From Novosphingobium ovatum (GTDB lineage: Bacteria > Pseudomonadota > Alphaproteobacteria > Sphingomonadales > Sphingomonadaceae), in the NCBI RefSeq assembly GCF_009909235.1, contig NZ_JAAAPO010000003.1, positions 434,001 to 498,000 of the forward strand: a stretch of 64,000 bases of DNA, given 5' to 3'. Below the pieces are notes generated by a model. The model was not told the origin of the DNA. It worked only from the letters and a program-made list of their open reading frames with translations, and did not search any database. Shown here piece by piece: positions 17,673 through 28,766 of this stretch. Each line of letters starts with the position of its first letter. Positions within the stretch are counted from its first letter, which is position 1. The position numbers and the translations under genes were made by a program.

Positions 17673-19471
17673 ATGCTGCGGCGATGAACCTGCCCCATGG
17701 TGCGGCGCTGGCGGCACGGCCGACCTTCAATGCGGTGATTTCCTCGGCGCGCACGGACATTGTCCATGTGCGCCGTCATGCCATCACGCAGGCGCGGCTC
17801 CGCGCGCTGTGGGTGCTGCTGGGCTTTTTCCTGCTGACGGTGGTGGCGTTGGCGCGCATCACCCATCTGGGCTTTTCCGATGGGGTGCGGCCGGTATCGG
17901 ATGCCGATGGCGTGCTGATCCCCGCCCGCGCCGATATTCTGGACCGCAATGGCGTACCGCTGGCGCGCGCGTTCCAGTCGTATCAGTTGCTGTTCAACCC
18001 CAGCACCATGACCGAAGGCCCGCCGCTGATCCGCTCTCCGCGTGAAGTGGCCGAGGCGCTGGTCAAGATTTTCCCCGACGCCGATGTCAACGAGCTGACC
18101 GAGAAGCTGGCGCGCGGCAAGATGACCGTGCTGCGCGAACGGATCCTGCCCGAAGAGGCCAATCTGGTGCACGCGCTGGGCGAACCGACGCTGGAATTTC
18201 CGCGCGTCGACGAACGCTTCTACCCGCAGGGCACGCTGGCCGCGCATGCGCTGGGCTATATTGACCGCGATGGTCAGCCCCAACTGGGCATGGAGCGCGC
18301 GCTCAACCGTCAGCTCTCGGACATGGCCACGCGGGCCACGCCGCAGGTGCTCTCGATCGATTCGCGGGTGCAGGGCGCGCTGGAGGATGAATTGCACTGG
18401 GGCATGGCGCGTTCGAACGCCCGCGCCGCCGCCGGCATCGTGCTGGACGTGGAAACGGGCGAAGTGGTGGCGATGGCCTCTGCGCCCACGTTCAACCCCA
18501 ACCAGTTGAAGCCGCAAGACGTCGATGGCCGGTTCAACCCCATCGGTCAGCCCTATACCTATAACCGCGTGACCAATGCCCGCTATGAGGTGGGCAGCGT
18601 GATCAAGCCGATCACCGTGGCCAGCGCGATTGACGCGGGCGTCATCACCAATCTGGCCCGCCGCTATCCCGCCGGGTCCGAGCGCGAGGTGGGCGGCCAC
18701 GTTGTCCATGACACGCATGACTATGGCGCCTCGCTGAACATTCCAGAGGCCTTGGTCCACTCGTCCAATATCGTGCTGGCACAGGTGGGGATGGAACTGG
18801 GCCCCAAGTCGATGATGAGCACGTTCCGCAATCTGGGCTTTGCCGAATTGCCCGCGATTGAACTGCCCGCCCGTCAGCGCCCCGAATTCCCCCGTGGCGA
18901 ACGAGACGGGTTGTGGTCCAACGTGACGACGACGGTGGCGGCCTATGGCCATGGCTTTTCGATCACGCCGCTGCATCTGGCCAGCGCCTATGCCGCGCTG
19001 GTCAATGGCGGAATCTGGCGTCCGGCCACGCTGATGAAGGTCGCGCCGGGGCAGGTCCCCGCCGGCCACCGCGTGTGGCAGCCCGCCACCAGCGCGCGCC
19101 TGCGCCAATTGTTGCGCACGATCGTGCAGACCGGCACCGGCCGCAAGGCGGACGCCGCCGGATACCGCGTGGGCGGCAAGACCGGCACCGCCGAAGTCAG
19201 CCAAAATGGCCGCATCTACAAGGATCGGGTGATTGCGACCTTTGCGGGCGTTTTCCCGATGGACCGTCCGCGCTATGTGGTGATCGCCATGATCGAGGAA
19301 CCCAAAGCCACCGCCCAGACTGGCGGCCGCACCGCAGGCCTGGTGGCCGCGCCGGTCGTTGGCCGTCTGGTGCCGCGCATCGCGCCATTGCTGGGCATCT
19401 TGCCCGACACCACGCGCGACATTGACATCAAGGATGTGGCTCCGCTGATCGCGGACGGGAACGGCGAATGA
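17669..19471 (+). CDS. ftsI: Septal peptidoglycan transpeptidase FtsI (PBP3)
   Basis: Monofunctional class B penicillin-binding protein that cross-links septal peptidoglycan with FtsW. After a 50-residue cytoplasmic N-terminus and one transmembrane helix ('WVLLGFFLLTVVALARI'), the pedestal domain begins with 'RADILDRNGVPLA'. The transpeptidase motifs are intact: SxxK with the catalytic Ser310 ('GSVIKP'), SSN at 365-367 and KTGT starting at Lys504. The length of 600 residues is normal. The start overlaps ftsL and the stop overlaps murE, each by four bases. Confidence 0.97.
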   Translation: MNAAAMNLPHGAALAARPTFNAVISSARTDIVHVRRHAITQARLRALWVLLGFFLLTVVALARITHLGFSDGVRPVSDADGVLIPARADILDRNGVPLARAFQSYQLLFNPSTMTEGPPLIRSPREVAEALVKIFPDADVNELTEKLARGKMTVLRERILPEEANLVHALGEPTLEFPRVDERFYPQGTLAAHALGYIDRDGQPQLGMERALNRQLSDMATRATPQVLSIDSRVQGALEDELHWGMARSNARAAAGIVLDVETGEVVAMASAPTFNPNQLKPQDVDGRFNPIGQPYTYNRVTNARYEVGSVIKPITVASAIDAGVITNLARRYPAGSEREVGGHVVHDTHDYGASLNIPEALVHSSNIVLAQVGMELGPKSMMSTFRNLGFAELPAIELPARQRPEFPRGERDGLWSNVTTTVAAYGHGFSITPLHLASAYAALVNGGIWRPATLMKVAPGQVPAGHRVWQPATSARLRQLLRTIVQTGTGRKADAAGYRVGGKTGTAEVSQNGRIYKDRVIATFAGVFPMDRPRYVVIAMIEEPKATAQTGGRTAGLVAAPVVGRLVPRIAPLLGILPDTTRDIDIKDVAPLIADGNGE

Positions 19472-20958
19472 GGCTGGCTGATCTGATGGCGGCGGCCGGG
19501 TTGGCCGCTCCTGCCAGTGGCGGCGGGGCGCAGGTCACCGGATTTGCCATCGACAACCGCAAGGTGGCGCCGGGCAATGTGTTTGGCGCTTTTGCGGGCG
19601 CCACTGTCAATGGTGAGGATTTCATTCCGCAGGCCGTTGCGGCAGGGGCCATTGCCGTGGTGGCCGCGCCCGGCGCGCCATGTGCCGATGTGCCGCTGAT
19701 TGCTGACGCCGCGCCGCGCCGTGCCTTTGCCCGGTTGGCCGCGCCGTTCTACGCGCCTTTCCCCGACACCATCGTCGCCGTCACCGGCACCAATGGCAAA
19801 ACCAGCACGGTCGAGATGCTGCGCCAGATCTGGCGCATGGGCGGCCATCGCGCCGCCAGCATCGGCACGCTGGGCATCACCACCCCGGACGAGACGACCT
19901 ATACCGGGCTGACGACGCCTGACATCGTCACCTTTCTGGGCAATCTGGCGGGGCTGGCCAAGGAAGGCGTCAGCCATGTCGCCTATGAGGCCTCCAGCCA
20001 CGGCTTGTCGCAATACCGCAACGAGGGTCCGCGCGTGTGCGCCGGGGCCTTTACCAATCTGTCGCGCGACCATCTGGATTACCACGCCACGATGGAGGAC
20101 TATTTCGCCGCCAAGATGCGCCTGTTCACCCAAGTGGTGGCAGATGAGGGCGCGGCGGTGATCTGGGCTGATGACGAATGGTCGGACCGCGCCATCGCCG
20201 TGGCGCAAGATCGCGGCCTGAAGGTCATGACCGTGGGCGCGGGTGGCGATGCCATCCGTCTGATTTCGGCCACGCCCGGCCATCTGGGGCAGGCGCTGGT
20301 GCTGGTGGTTGATGGCGCGGAATACCGCATCACGCTGCCGCTGATCGGGGCCTATCAGGTGGCCAATGCGCTGGTCGCTGCGGGGCTGGCGCTGGCCAGC
20401 GGCCTGCCGGCCAGCCAAGTGATCGACGCGCTGACCCGGCTGCAACCCGTGCGAGGACGGCTGGAGCGGGCCTGTCTGAACCGGGCTGGCGCTGCCGCCT
20501 ATGTCGATTATGCCCATACGCCCGATGCGCTGGCGGCGGCCATTGCCGCGCTGCGCCCGCATCTGGGCAGTGACAAGGGGCCAGAGGGCCGCTTGATCGT
20601 GGTCTTTGGCGCAGGCGGCGACCGTGACGCGGGCAAGCGGCCGGACATGGGCCGCATTGCCGCCGACATGGCCGATGTGGCGATCATTGCCGATGACAAC
20701 CCGCGTGGCGAGGACGCCGCCGCCATCCGCGCCGCGATCCGCGCCGGTATGGGCGATGCGCGGGCGCAAGTGCACGAGATTGGCGACCGCCGCGAAGCCA
20801 TCGCCGCCGCGATGCGCATGGCGCAGGCGGGCGATGTTATCCTGATTGCGGGCAAGGGCCACGAACAGGGCCAGATCATTGGACGCGGCGCGGATGCGCG
20901 CGTTCTGCCTTTTGACGATTGTGTGGTGGCGCGCCAATGCGCCGGGGAGACAGCGTAA
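19468..20958 (+). CDS. murE: UDP-MurNAc-tripeptide synthetase MurE (meso-diaminopimelate-adding)
   Basis: Adds meso-diaminopimelate to UDP-MurNAc-L-Ala-D-Glu with ATP. The 496-residue protein shows the Mur ligase P-loop 'GTNGKTSTVEM', the carbamoylated-lysine region, 'TNLSRDHLDYH' and the C-terminal specificity motif DNPR at residues 410-413, which predicts meso-DAP rather than lysine. Translation is coupled to ftsI (4-base overlap) and murF (1-base overlap, TAATG). Confidence 0.97.
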   Translation: MRLADLMAAAGLAAPASGGGAQVTGFAIDNRKVAPGNVFGAFAGATVNGEDFIPQAVAAGAIAVVAAPGAPCADVPLIADAAPRRAFARLAAPFYAPFPDTIVAVTGTNGKTSTVEMLRQIWRMGGHRAASIGTLGITTPDETTYTGLTTPDIVTFLGNLAGLAKEGVSHVAYEASSHGLSQYRNEGPRVCAGAFTNLSRDHLDYHATMEDYFAAKMRLFTQVVADEGAAVIWADDEWSDRAIAVAQDRGLKVMTVGAGGDAIRLISATPGHLGQALVLVVDGAEYRITLPLIGAYQVANALVAAGLALASGLPASQVIDALTRLQPVRGRLERACLNRAGAAAYVDYAHTPDALAAAIAALRPHLGSDKGPEGRLIVVFGAGGDRDAGKRPDMGRIAADMADVAIIADDNPRGEDAAAIRAAIRAGMGDARAQVHEIGDRREAIAAAMRMAQAGDVILIAGKGHEQGQIIGRGADARVLPFDDCVVARQCAGETA

Positions 20959-22433
20959 TGAGCAACCGGGCGCAGGTCATGGACTGGCCGCTTCAGACCG
21001 ACGATACGCGCTCACTGGCGCTGTGGAGCGCGGCAGAGATCGCGGCGGCAACCGGCGGGGTGGCTTCGGGTGACTTCCTGATTTCCAATGTCGCCACCGA
21101 CAGCCGCGAAGTGATCGAGGGTGGGCTGTTTGTCGCCATGCGCGGCGAGGCGATGGATGGTCACAAATTCATCCCCGCCGCCTTTGAACGGGGCGCGGCT
21201 GCCGCCATTGTCGAGCATCCGGTCGATGTGCCCCATGTGCTGGTCAAGGACAGCTTTGCCGCGCTGCAGGCGCTGGCCGCCGCCGCCCGCGCCCGCATCG
21301 GGTCGGAAACCAAGGTGATCGGCGTCACCGGGTCAGTCGGCAAAACCAGCGTCAAGGAGGCGATCTTTGGCGCGCTGGACCGTTCCAGCATGGGCCGCGC
21401 CCATCGCAGCGTCAAAAGCTATAACAACCATGTCGGCGTGCCTTTGTCGCTGTCGCGGATGCCGGCGCAATCGCGTTTTGCCATTTTTGAAATGGGGATG
21501 AACCACGCGGGCGAAATCGCCGGGCTGACCACGCAGGTGCGCCCGCATGTGGCGGTGATCACCAATATCGCCCCCGCCCATATCGAAAATCTGGGCAGCG
21601 AAGAGGCGATCGCCGACGCCAAGGCCGAGATCTTTGACGGTGTGGTCGAGGGCGGCACCGCCGTCATCCCGGCCGACAGTCCGCATTTCGAACGGCTGCG
21701 CGATGCCGCGATGCTGCGGGGCTTGCGCGTTGTCTCGTTCGGGCGGGGGCGCCATGCCGATGTGCGCTTGCTCGACGCGCTGGCGGCGCCTTCGTATGAC
21801 GGGCGCGCGGGCGGGTCGCTGGTGACGGCCGACATGGGCGATGTGCGCCTGTGCTATACCGTTGCCGCCGATGGTGAGCATTGGGTGACAAATTCGCTGG
21901 CGGTCATGGCCGCGGTGCGCGCGGTGGGCGGCGATCTGGGCGCGGCGGGGCTGGCGCTGGCCGAGATGCCGGGCATGGCCGGGCGCGGCGCGCGGGTGGA
22001 TATCACCGTGGCCGATGGCGGCATCGCTCATTTGATCGACGAAAGCTATAACGCCAATCCCGCCTCGATGCGCAGCACGCTGGCGGTGCTGGGCCATACC
22101 CATGCCCGCCGCCGCATCGCGGTGCTGGGTGCGATGAAGGAACTGGGCGATTTCGGCCCCGGCCTGCATGCCGCGCTGGTTGATCCGGTGCGCACCGCAG
22201 AGGCTGATTTTGTCCTGCTGGTTGGCGCCGAAATGACGCCTTTGGCCGAGGAATTGGGGAAATTGCCTAAATCGGCGCTTGGCAAGAGCATGGCCATCGC
22301 GCATTGCCAGAACACCGACGAGGCGCGCAAGATTCTGGCCGACTATGGTCTGGCCACGGGCGATGCGATTCTGGTCAAGGGGTCGAATTCGGTCGGTTTG
22401 GGGGCCTTGGTGGCGTCGCTGGCCGCAAAATAG
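20958..22433 (+). CDS. murF: UDP-MurNAc-tripeptide D-Ala-D-Ala ligase MurF
   Basis: Completes the UDP-MurNAc-pentapeptide by adding D-Ala-D-Ala. From the ATG at 20958 (sharing its A with the murE stop) it has 491 residues. Signatures seen are the P-loop 'GVTGSVGKTSVKE', 'SYNNHVGVPLSL', 'FEMGMNHAGEI', 'ITNIAPAHIENLGS' and 'DESYNANPASM'. The N-terminus is about 20-25 residues longer than usual before the substrate-binding fold, so an internal start at the Met-Asp-Trp codons is possible. An 18-base gap separates it from mraY. Confidence 0.97.
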   Translation: MSNRAQVMDWPLQTDDTRSLALWSAAEIAAATGGVASGDFLISNVATDSREVIEGGLFVAMRGEAMDGHKFIPAAFERGAAAAIVEHPVDVPHVLVKDSFAALQALAAAARARIGSETKVIGVTGSVGKTSVKEAIFGALDRSSMGRAHRSVKSYNNHVGVPLSLSRMPAQSRFAIFEMGMNHAGEIAGLTTQVRPHVAVITNIAPAHIENLGSEEAIADAKAEIFDGVVEGGTAVIPADSPHFERLRDAAMLRGLRVVSFGRGRHADVRLLDALAAPSYDGRAGGSLVTADMGDVRLCYTVAADGEHWVTNSLAVMAAVRAVGGDLGAAGLALAEMPGMAGRGARVDITVADGGIAHLIDESYNANPASMRSTLAVLGHTHARRRIAVLGAMKELGDFGPGLHAALVDPVRTAEADFVLLVGAEMTPLAEELGKLPKSALGKSMAIAHCQNTDEARKILADYGLATGDAILVKGSNSVGLGALVASLAAK

Positions 22434-22451
22434 GACATAGCCGGAAACACA

Positions 22452-23525
22452 ATGCTGTATCTGCTCGCCCAATTTTTCCATTTCCCCGGGGTCGCAAACC
22501 TCATCCGTTATCAGACGTTCCGCGCGGGCGCGGCATTGGCCACGGCCTTGATCATCGGTTTGGTGATCGGTCCGCGGTTCATCGCCATGTTGCGCGTGCG
22601 GCAGGGCAAGGGGCAACCCATCCGCGAGGACGGGCCCAAGACCCATCTGGCCAAGCGCGGCACGCCCACCATGGGCGGGCTGATGATCCTGATCGCGGTG
22701 GTGGGTTCGGTGCTGTTGTGGATGGACCTGTCCAATCCGCTGGTCTGGGCCTGCATGGCGGTGACGGTCGGCTTTGGCCTGATCGGGTTCCTGGACGACT
22801 ATGACAAGGTCAAGAAGCGCTCGACCGCAGGCGTGTCGGGCAAGGCGCGTCTGGCGGGTGAATTCGCCATTGCGGGCGTGGCCAGCTGGATCATGGTCAA
22901 CCACATCGGCGCAACCGACCTCTATCTGCCCTTTGTCAGCAAGATCTATATTCCGCTGGGACCGGTCTATTTCCTGTTCTCGGCCTTTGTCATCGTGGGG
23001 GCGGGCAATGCCGTCAACCTGACCGACGGGCTGGACGGGCTGGCCACCATGCCGGTGATCATCGCGGCGGGCACTTTTGCCATCATCGCCTATCTGGCGG
23101 GGCGGGCTGACTTTGCCGGATATCTGGGCATTCCGCATGTGCCGCGCGCGGGCGATCTGGCGATTTTCTGCGCCGCGATCATGGGCGCGGGGCTGGCCTT
23201 CTTGTGGTTCAACGCGCCGCCGGCCGCCGTGTTCATGGGGGACACCGGCAGCCTTGCGCTGGGCGGGGCATTGGGCGCGATCGCGGTGGCCAGCCACCAC
23301 GAGATCGTGCTGGCCATTGTGGGCGGCCTGTTCGTGTTCGAGGCGGTCAGCGTGATCATCCAGGTGTTCTGGTACAAGCGCACCGGCAAGCGGGTGTTCC
23401 GCATGGCCCCGGTTCACCACCATTTCGAGCAGAAGGGCTGGGCCGAATCGACCGTTGTTATCCGTTTCTGGATCGTCGCCATCGTGCTGGCGCTGATCGG
23501 CCTTTCGACGTTGAAGATCCGATGA
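22452..23525 (+). CDS. mraY: Phospho-N-acetylmuramoyl-pentapeptide transferase MraY
   Basis: Integral membrane enzyme that transfers phospho-MurNAc-pentapeptide to undecaprenyl phosphate, making lipid I. The 357-residue, ten-helix protein carries the catalytic motifs '[20 protein letters not shown]', '[13 protein letters not shown]', '[12 protein letters not shown]' and the histidine loop 'PVHHHFE'. Its stop overlaps the murD start by four bases. Confidence 0.98.
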   Translation: MLYLLAQFFHFPGVANLIRYQTFRAGAALATALIIGLVIGPRFIAMLRVRQGKGQPIREDGPKTHLAKRGTPTMGGLMILIAVVGSVLLWMDLSNPLVWACMAVTVGFGLIGFLDDYDKVKKRSTAGVSGKARLAGEFAIAGVASWIMVNHIGATDLYLPFVSKIYIPLGPVYFLFSAFVIVGAGNAVNLTDGLDGLATMPVIIAAGTFAIIAYLAGRADFAGYLGIPHVPRAGDLAIFCAAIMGAGLAFLWFNAPPAAVFMGDTGSLALGGALGAIAVASHHEIVLAIVGGLFVFEAVSVIIQVFWYKRTGKRVFRMAPVHHHFEQKGWAESTVVIRFWIVAIVLALIGLSTLKIR

Positions 23526-24910
23526 TCACCTGCGGTCTTTTTGCCGGGCGGCGTTATGCGGTGCTGGGGCTGGCCCGGTCGGGGCAGGCGGCGGTGGCCG
23601 CGCTGTTGGCCGGTGGCGCGCATGTCACCGCATGGGACGCGCGCGAGGAACCGCGCGCCGCCATTCTGGCCGCAGGGCCGGGCGATGCGGGCGGGGTGCT
23701 GGAACTGGCCGATCCTTGCGCGATGGACCTGACGGGCTTTGCCGGCGTGGTGGTATCGCCCGGTGTGCCGATCAACCGGCATCCGATTGCTGACGCGGCA
23801 CGCAGCGCCAATGTCCCGCTGATCTGCGATATCGAGCTGTTTTCCCAATGCCGCATGGCGCTGCCTGACCATCGCGTGGTGGGCATCACCGGCACCAATG
23901 GCAAATCCACAACCACGGCGCTGATCACCCATCTGCTGACGCAGGCAGGGGTGCCGGCGCTGATGGGAGGCAATATCGGCCTGCCGATTCTGGGGCAGGA
24001 CCCGTTGCCCGCTGGCGGCGTCTATGTGCTGGAACTTTCCAGCTATCAGATCGATCTGACGCTGCGGCTGGATTGCGATGTGGCGATCCTGTTGAACCTG
24101 TCGCCCGACCATCTGGACCGCTATGACGGGTATGAGGGCTACGCCGCGTCCAAGGCGCGGCTGTTCGGGATGCAGGCGATCGGCCATCTGGCGCTGGTGG
24201 ATTACCGCGCCGAGATGGAGGACGACATCATGCGTCTGGCCCCCGATGGTCAGCCGTTCACCTTTATCGACGCGATCGATCTGCCGGGCGATCAGGCGCA
24301 ATGGCCTTCGTTGCAGGGGCCGCACAACCGCGCCAACGCGCAGGCGGCGGTGGCGGCGGTGCGCCATCTGGGGCTGGATGACGCGGTGATCGAGGCGGGG
24401 CTGAAAAGCTTTGTCGGGCTGAAGCACCGGATGGAGCGTGTGGCCGAGGTGGGCGGCGTTGCCTTTGTCAACGACTCCAAGGCGACCAACCCGGCCTCAT
24501 CGGCGCCGGCACTGGCCGCTTTCCCGCCGCGTGACGGGCACAAACGGGTCCACTGGATCTGTGGCGGCCTGCCCAAGGGCGATGATCTGGACGATTGCGC
24601 GCCGTGGTTCGGCAATGTCACGGCGGCCTATACGATCGGCGATGCGGGGGCGCGGTTTGCCGAATTGCTGTCACCCTATATGCCGGTGTCGCGGTCGGAA
24701 ATGATGTGCGAGGCGATCCGTCAGGCGATTGACGCGGCGGTGCCGGGCGATGTGGTGCTGCTTTCGCCCGCCTGCGCCAGCTTTGACCAGTTCCGCGATT
24801 ACGAGGCGCGTGGCGATGCGTTCCGCCAGATCGTCGAGGTGTTGACCAGCGAGGAGGGCGCGGACGCCAATTGTGACGCGCTGAACGCCACCACCGCCAA
24901 GGGCGCGTAA
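23522..24910 (+). CDS. murD: UDP-MurNAc-L-alanine:D-glutamate ligase MurD
   Basis: Adds D-glutamate to UDP-MurNAc-L-Ala. The 462-residue protein starts at the ATG overlapping the mraY stop. It has an N-terminal UDP-binding fold ('[12 protein letters not shown]'), the P-loop '[15 protein letters not shown]', '[12 protein letters not shown]', '[12 protein letters not shown]' and the C-terminal '[13 protein letters not shown]' segment. ftsW follows after four bases. Confidence 0.97.
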   Translation: MITCGLFAGRRYAVLGLARSGQAAVAALLAGGAHVTAWDAREEPRAAILAAGPGDAGGVLELADPCAMDLTGFAGVVVSPGVPINRHPIADAARSANVPLICDIELFSQCRMALPDHRVVGITGTNGKSTTTALITHLLTQAGVPALMGGNIGLPILGQDPLPAGGVYVLELSSYQIDLTLRLDCDVAILLNLSPDHLDRYDGYEGYAASKARLFGMQAIGHLALVDYRAEMEDDIMRLAPDGQPFTFIDAIDLPGDQAQWPSLQGPHNRANAQAAVAAVRHLGLDDAVIEAGLKSFVGLKHRMERVAEVGGVAFVNDSKATNPASSAPALAAFPPRDGHKRVHWICGGLPKGDDLDDCAPWFGNVTAAYTIGDAGARFAELLSPYMPVSRSEMMCEAIRQAIDAAVPGDVVLLSPACASFDQFRDYEARGDAFRQIVEVLTSEEGADANCDALNATTAKGA

Positions 24911-24914
24911 GCCC

Positions 24915-26171
24915 ATGGCCGGGTCGCCCCCTCCCGCCGCCAGCGAACAGGCGCCCTATGTGCCGGGCACGCCGCGCACCGCCACGGGCGGATTGGCGCG
25001 GCGGCGCGGGGAATGGGCGATCTGGTGGCGCGAGATCGACCGGCCGCTGTTGTTGTTGATCATCGCGCTGATGGGGATGGGGACACTGGCGGTGGCTGCG
25101 GCCAGCCCGGCCAGCGCGCGCCGCCTGTCCACGGCCAAGACGGCGCTGCCCGACCTGTATTTCTTCTGGCCGCATCTGCGGTGGCAGATCATGGGCTTTT
25201 TGGCGATGATCGGCGCATCTCGGCTTAGCCGCGAACACGCGCGGCGGGCGGGGATCATCCTGTTTTTCCTGATGCTGGCGGGGCTGTTCGCGGTGTTTCT
25301 GCCAGGTATCGGCAGCACGGTGAAGGGCGCGCGGCGCTGGATCAATCTGGGCTTTTCGCTCCAGCCGTCCGAGTTCCTGAAACCCGCCTTTGCCATCGCG
25401 TTGGCCTGGGTGCTCTCGTGGAAACTGCGGGATGCCAAATTGCCGGTGATGCTGATCAGCACGGGGCTGATGGCGCTGGTGGCGGCGCTGTTGATGGCGC
25501 AGCCCGACTTTGGCTCGACGGTGCTGTTTGCGTCCGTGTGGTTTGTGCTGATGCTGTTGTCGGGCCTGCCGACTCGCTGGATCGGCGGGGTGGCGGTGCT
25601 GGGCGCGGTGGGGGTGGCGGCGGCCTATATGCTCTACGGCAACGCGCGCAACCGCATCGATGCCTATTTCATCCCCTGCCTGCCCACCTCGTTCGATCAG
25701 GTGTGTCTGGCCAAACGCACGTTGATGAGCGGCGGGTGGACCGGCACCGGCCTGTGGCTGGGCACGCGCAAGCTGGGCCTGCCCGAGGCGCATACCGACT
25801 ACATCTTCTCGGTCATGGGCGAGGAGTTTGGCCTGTTGATGTGCGCGCTGGTGGTGGCGCTGTATTTCGCGGTGGTGGCGCGGGTGCTGATCCGTCTGGC
25901 CGAAGAGGAAGACCTGTTCACGGTGCTGGCCGGTGCCGGGTTGATCGCGCAATTGGGCGGTCAGGCCTTCATCAACATTCTGGTGAACCTGCAACTGTTC
26001 CCTTCAAAGGGGATGACATTGCCGTTGATCTCCTATGGCGGGTCGTCCACGGTGGCGTTGTGTCTGGGGGTTGGTTTCCTGCTCGCCATTACGCGGCGAA
26101 ATCCCTATCTGACGCATGATCCATTTGCGCCCAAGGGGGGGCTTGCCAACCCGATGGGACTGTTCAAGTGA
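24915..26171 (+). CDS. ftsW: Septal peptidoglycan glycosyltransferase FtsW
   Basis: SEDS-family polymerase that, with FtsI, makes septal glycan strands from lipid II. The 418-residue protein has a 50-residue Pro/Ala-rich cytoplasmic start and about ten transmembrane helices. Hallmarks are 'GARRWINLGFSLQPSE', 'QPDFGSTV', the periplasmic loop 'GLPEAHTDYIFSVMGEE' containing the conserved catalytic Asp, and 'LPLISYGGSS'. The loop between helices 7 and 8 has two cysteines ('IPCLPTSFDQVCLA'), a possible disulfide. It lies 4 bases after murD and 10 before murG. Confidence 0.97.
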   Translation: MAGSPPPAASEQAPYVPGTPRTATGGLARRRGEWAIWWREIDRPLLLLIIALMGMGTLAVAAASPASARRLSTAKTALPDLYFFWPHLRWQIMGFLAMIGASRLSREHARRAGIILFFLMLAGLFAVFLPGIGSTVKGARRWINLGFSLQPSEFLKPAFAIALAWVLSWKLRDAKLPVMLISTGLMALVAALLMAQPDFGSTVLFASVWFVLMLLSGLPTRWIGGVAVLGAVGVAAAYMLYGNARNRIDAYFIPCLPTSFDQVCLAKRTLMSGGWTGTGLWLGTRKLGLPEAHTDYIFSVMGEEFGLLMCALVVALYFAVVARVLIRLAEEEDLFTVLAGAGLIAQLGGQAFINILVNLQLFPSKGMTLPLISYGGSSTVALCLGVGFLLAITRRNPYLTHDPFAPKGGLANPMGLFK

Positions 26172-26181
26172 GCGTTAGACG

Positions 26182-27360
26182 ATGACCAATGTGACGCGAC
26201 ACTATGTTCTGGCCGCCGGGGGGACTGGCGGCCATCTGATTCCGGCCTTTGCCCTGGCGGCAGAGCTGGAGGCGCGCGGCCACCATGTCGCGCTGATCAC
26301 TGACGCGCGCGGGGCGGCCATTCCGGGCAAACCGGCGGGGCTGACGGCGCATGTGCTGCCGGCCGGGCGGCTGTCGGGGATGAACCCGCTGGGCTGGCTG
26401 CGGGGAATCCGCGCCATTCTGGAGGGGCGGCGCATGGCGCTGCGCCTGTTTGACAGTTTCCAGCCCAGTTGCGTGGTGGGCTTTGGCGGCTATCCGGCGC
26501 TGCCCGCGCTGTTGGCGGCCACCAGCGCGGGCATCCCCAGCGTGGTGCATGAACAAAACGCCGTGCTGGGGCGGGTGAACCGGTTCTTGGCCGGGCGGGT
26601 GAATGCCATCGCCACCGCCTATCAGGAGGTGGAACGCCTGTCGCAATCCCACGCCGCCAAGGTGACCTGCGTGGGCAACCCCGTCCGGGCCGAAGTGCTG
26701 GGATTGCGCGACGCGCCGTTCCCGCCATTCACCGCCGATGGCTTGCTGCGGGTGCTGGTGACCGGCGGATCGCAGGGCGCGCGGGTGTTGTCAGAGGTGG
26801 TGCCCGATGGGCTGGCGATGCTTCCGCCCGCGCTGCGCACGCGGTTGCAGGTGACGCAGCAATGCCGTGCCGAGGATATTGACGCCGTGCGCCAGCGTTA
26901 CGCCACCCATGACATTCCGGCCGAACTGGGCACCTATTTCGAGGATATGGCCGAACGTCTGGCCGATGCGCATCTGTTCATCGGCCGCGCCGGGGCCAGT
27001 ACCATTGCCGAACTGACGGCGGTAGGGCGGCCAGCGATTCTGGTGCCTTTGCCCATCGCCACCGACGACCATCAGGCCGCCAACACGCGCGAGATTGTCG
27101 CGGCGGGCGGGGCGCGCGCCATCCGGCAGGAAAAGTTTACCGCGGTGGAACTGGCCAAGCAGATCCAGGCGCTGGCCATGCGGCCCGAAACGCTGGCCAA
27201 TGCCGCGCATGCGGCGTGGAATTGCGGCTATCCGCATGCCGCGCGCGATCTGGCCGATCTGGTCGAAGGGTTTGGCGGTGCGCCGCTGATGGATGTGATC
27301 CGCGTGGCGCGCGCCAGTGACGCGCGGGCCGAACAGGCAAAAGGGGAACAGGTCGCGTGA
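26182..27360 (+). CDS. murG: UDP-GlcNAc:lipid I N-acetylglucosaminyltransferase MurG
   Basis: Peripheral inner-membrane GT28 enzyme that converts lipid I to lipid II. The 392-residue protein has the N-terminal glycine loop '[16 protein letters not shown]', '[14 protein letters not shown]', '[13 protein letters not shown]', and in the donor domain '[13 protein letters not shown]' and '[11 protein letters not shown]'. It is about 35 residues longer than the enterobacterial protein, mainly at the C-terminus. The stop overlaps the GTG start of murC by four bases. Confidence 0.97.
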   Translation: MTNVTRHYVLAAGGTGGHLIPAFALAAELEARGHHVALITDARGAAIPGKPAGLTAHVLPAGRLSGMNPLGWLRGIRAILEGRRMALRLFDSFQPSCVVGFGGYPALPALLAATSAGIPSVVHEQNAVLGRVNRFLAGRVNAIATAYQEVERLSQSHAAKVTCVGNPVRAEVLGLRDAPFPPFTADGLLRVLVTGGSQGARVLSEVVPDGLAMLPPALRTRLQVTQQCRAEDIDAVRQRYATHDIPAELGTYFEDMAERLADAHLFIGRAGASTIAELTAVGRPAILVPLPIATDDHQAANTREIVAAGGARAIRQEKFTAVELAKQIQALAMRPETLANAAHAAWNCGYPHAARDLADLVEGFGGAPLMDVIRVARASDARAEQAKGEQVA

Positions 27361-28766
27361 AGGGTGTAGGCACCGATATTGGCATCATCCACTTTGTCGG
27401 CATCGGCGGCATCGGCATGTCCGGTATCGCCGAGGTGATGGCCAATCTGGGCTATCAGGTGCAGGGCAGCGACATCGCCGAGGGCTATGTGGTCGAGGGG
27501 CTGCGCAAGCGCGGGATCACCGTGTTCATCGGCCATGCGGCGGAAAACGTGGGCGATGCGGCGGTGGTGGTGACCAGCACCGCGGTCAAGCGTGACAATC
27601 CCGAGGTGGTGCAGGCGCTGGAAAACCGTATCCCGGTGGTGCGCCGCGCCGAAATGCTGGCCGAACTGATGCGGTTGAAGAACACCGTGGCGGTGGCTGG
27701 CACCCATGGCAAGACGACGACCACCAGCATGGTCGCCGCGCTGCTGGACGCGGGCGGGGTGGACCCGACGGTGATCAACGGCGGCATCATCAACGCCTAT
27801 GGCTCGAACGCGCGGTTGGGTGAGAGCGAGTGGATGGTGGTCGAGGCCGACGAGAGCGATGGCTCTTTCCTGCGGCTGGACGGGACGATCGCGGTTGTCA
27901 CCAATATCGATCCGGAACATCTGGACCACTATGGCTCGTTCGACAAGGTCAAGTCCAGCTTTATCGAGTTCATTGAAAACGTGCCGTTTTACGGCGCGGC
28001 GGTGCTGTGCATCGACCACCCTGAGGTGCAGGCCGTCATTGCCAAGGTGCGCGACCGCCGCGTCATCACCTATGGCTTTTCGGCGCAGGCCGATGTGCGG
28101 GGTGAGAATGTGACGCCATACCCGGGCGGCAACCGCTTTACCGCCGTGCTGCGTCAGCGCGATGGCAGTTTCCGCCGGATCGACAATATCGAACTGCCGA
28201 TGCCCGGCCGCCACAACGTCCAGAACGCGCTGGCGGCGGTGGCCGTGGCGGTGGAAATGGGTGTGGCCCATGACATCATCCGTACCGGCTTTGCCAAGTT
28301 CGGCGGGGTCAAGCGCCGCTTTACCAAGGTGGGCGAGGTGGATGGTGTCACGATCATCGACGATTACGGCCACCATCCGGTCGAAATCCGCGCCGTGCTG
28401 GCCGCCGCGCGTGAGGGTGTGCAAAACCGCGTCATCGCCGTGGTGCAGCCGCACCGCTTTACCCGGTTGCGCGACCATATGGATGACTTTGCCGGGGCGT
28501 TCAATGATGCCGACATCGTCTATGCCGCGCCGGTCTATGCGGCGGGGGAACAGCCGATCGAGGGCATCGACAGCGCCGCCATGGTCGAGGGGATCAAGGC
28601 GCGTGGCCACCGCAGCGCGCATCTGATCGCCGGGGGCGACGCTTTGGCGCAGACGCTGGCCGGCGTGGTGCAGCCGGGCGACATGGTTGTGTGTCTGGGC
28701 GCGGGTGACATCACCAAATGGGCCGCTGGCCTTGCCGCTGCAATTTCCGCGCACAAGGGGGCGTGA
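27357..28766 (+). CDS. murC: UDP-MurNAc:L-alanine ligase MurC
   Basis: First amino-acid-adding step in muropeptide synthesis. The 469-residue protein starts with GTG (GTGA overlap with murG). Motifs are '[15 protein letters not shown]' in the UDP-binding domain, the P-loop '[12 protein letters not shown]', '[12 protein letters not shown]', '[11 protein letters not shown]' and '[11 protein letters not shown]'. Its stop overlaps the murB start by one base (TGATG). Confidence 0.98.
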   Translation: MKGVGTDIGIIHFVGIGGIGMSGIAEVMANLGYQVQGSDIAEGYVVEGLRKRGITVFIGHAAENVGDAAVVVTSTAVKRDNPEVVQALENRIPVVRRAEMLAELMRLKNTVAVAGTHGKTTTTSMVAALLDAGGVDPTVINGGIINAYGSNARLGESEWMVVEADESDGSFLRLDGTIAVVTNIDPEHLDHYGSFDKVKSSFIEFIENVPFYGAAVLCIDHPEVQAVIAKVRDRRVITYGFSAQADVRGENVTPYPGGNRFTAVLRQRDGSFRRIDNIELPMPGRHNVQNALAAVAVAVEMGVAHDIIRTGFAKFGGVKRRFTKVGEVDGVTIIDDYGHHPVEIRAVLAAAREGVQNRVIAVVQPHRFTRLRDHMDDFAGAFNDADIVYAAPVYAAGEQPIEGIDSAAMVEGIKARGHRSAHLIAGGDALAQTLAGVVQPGDMVVCLGAGDITKWAAGLAAAISAHKGA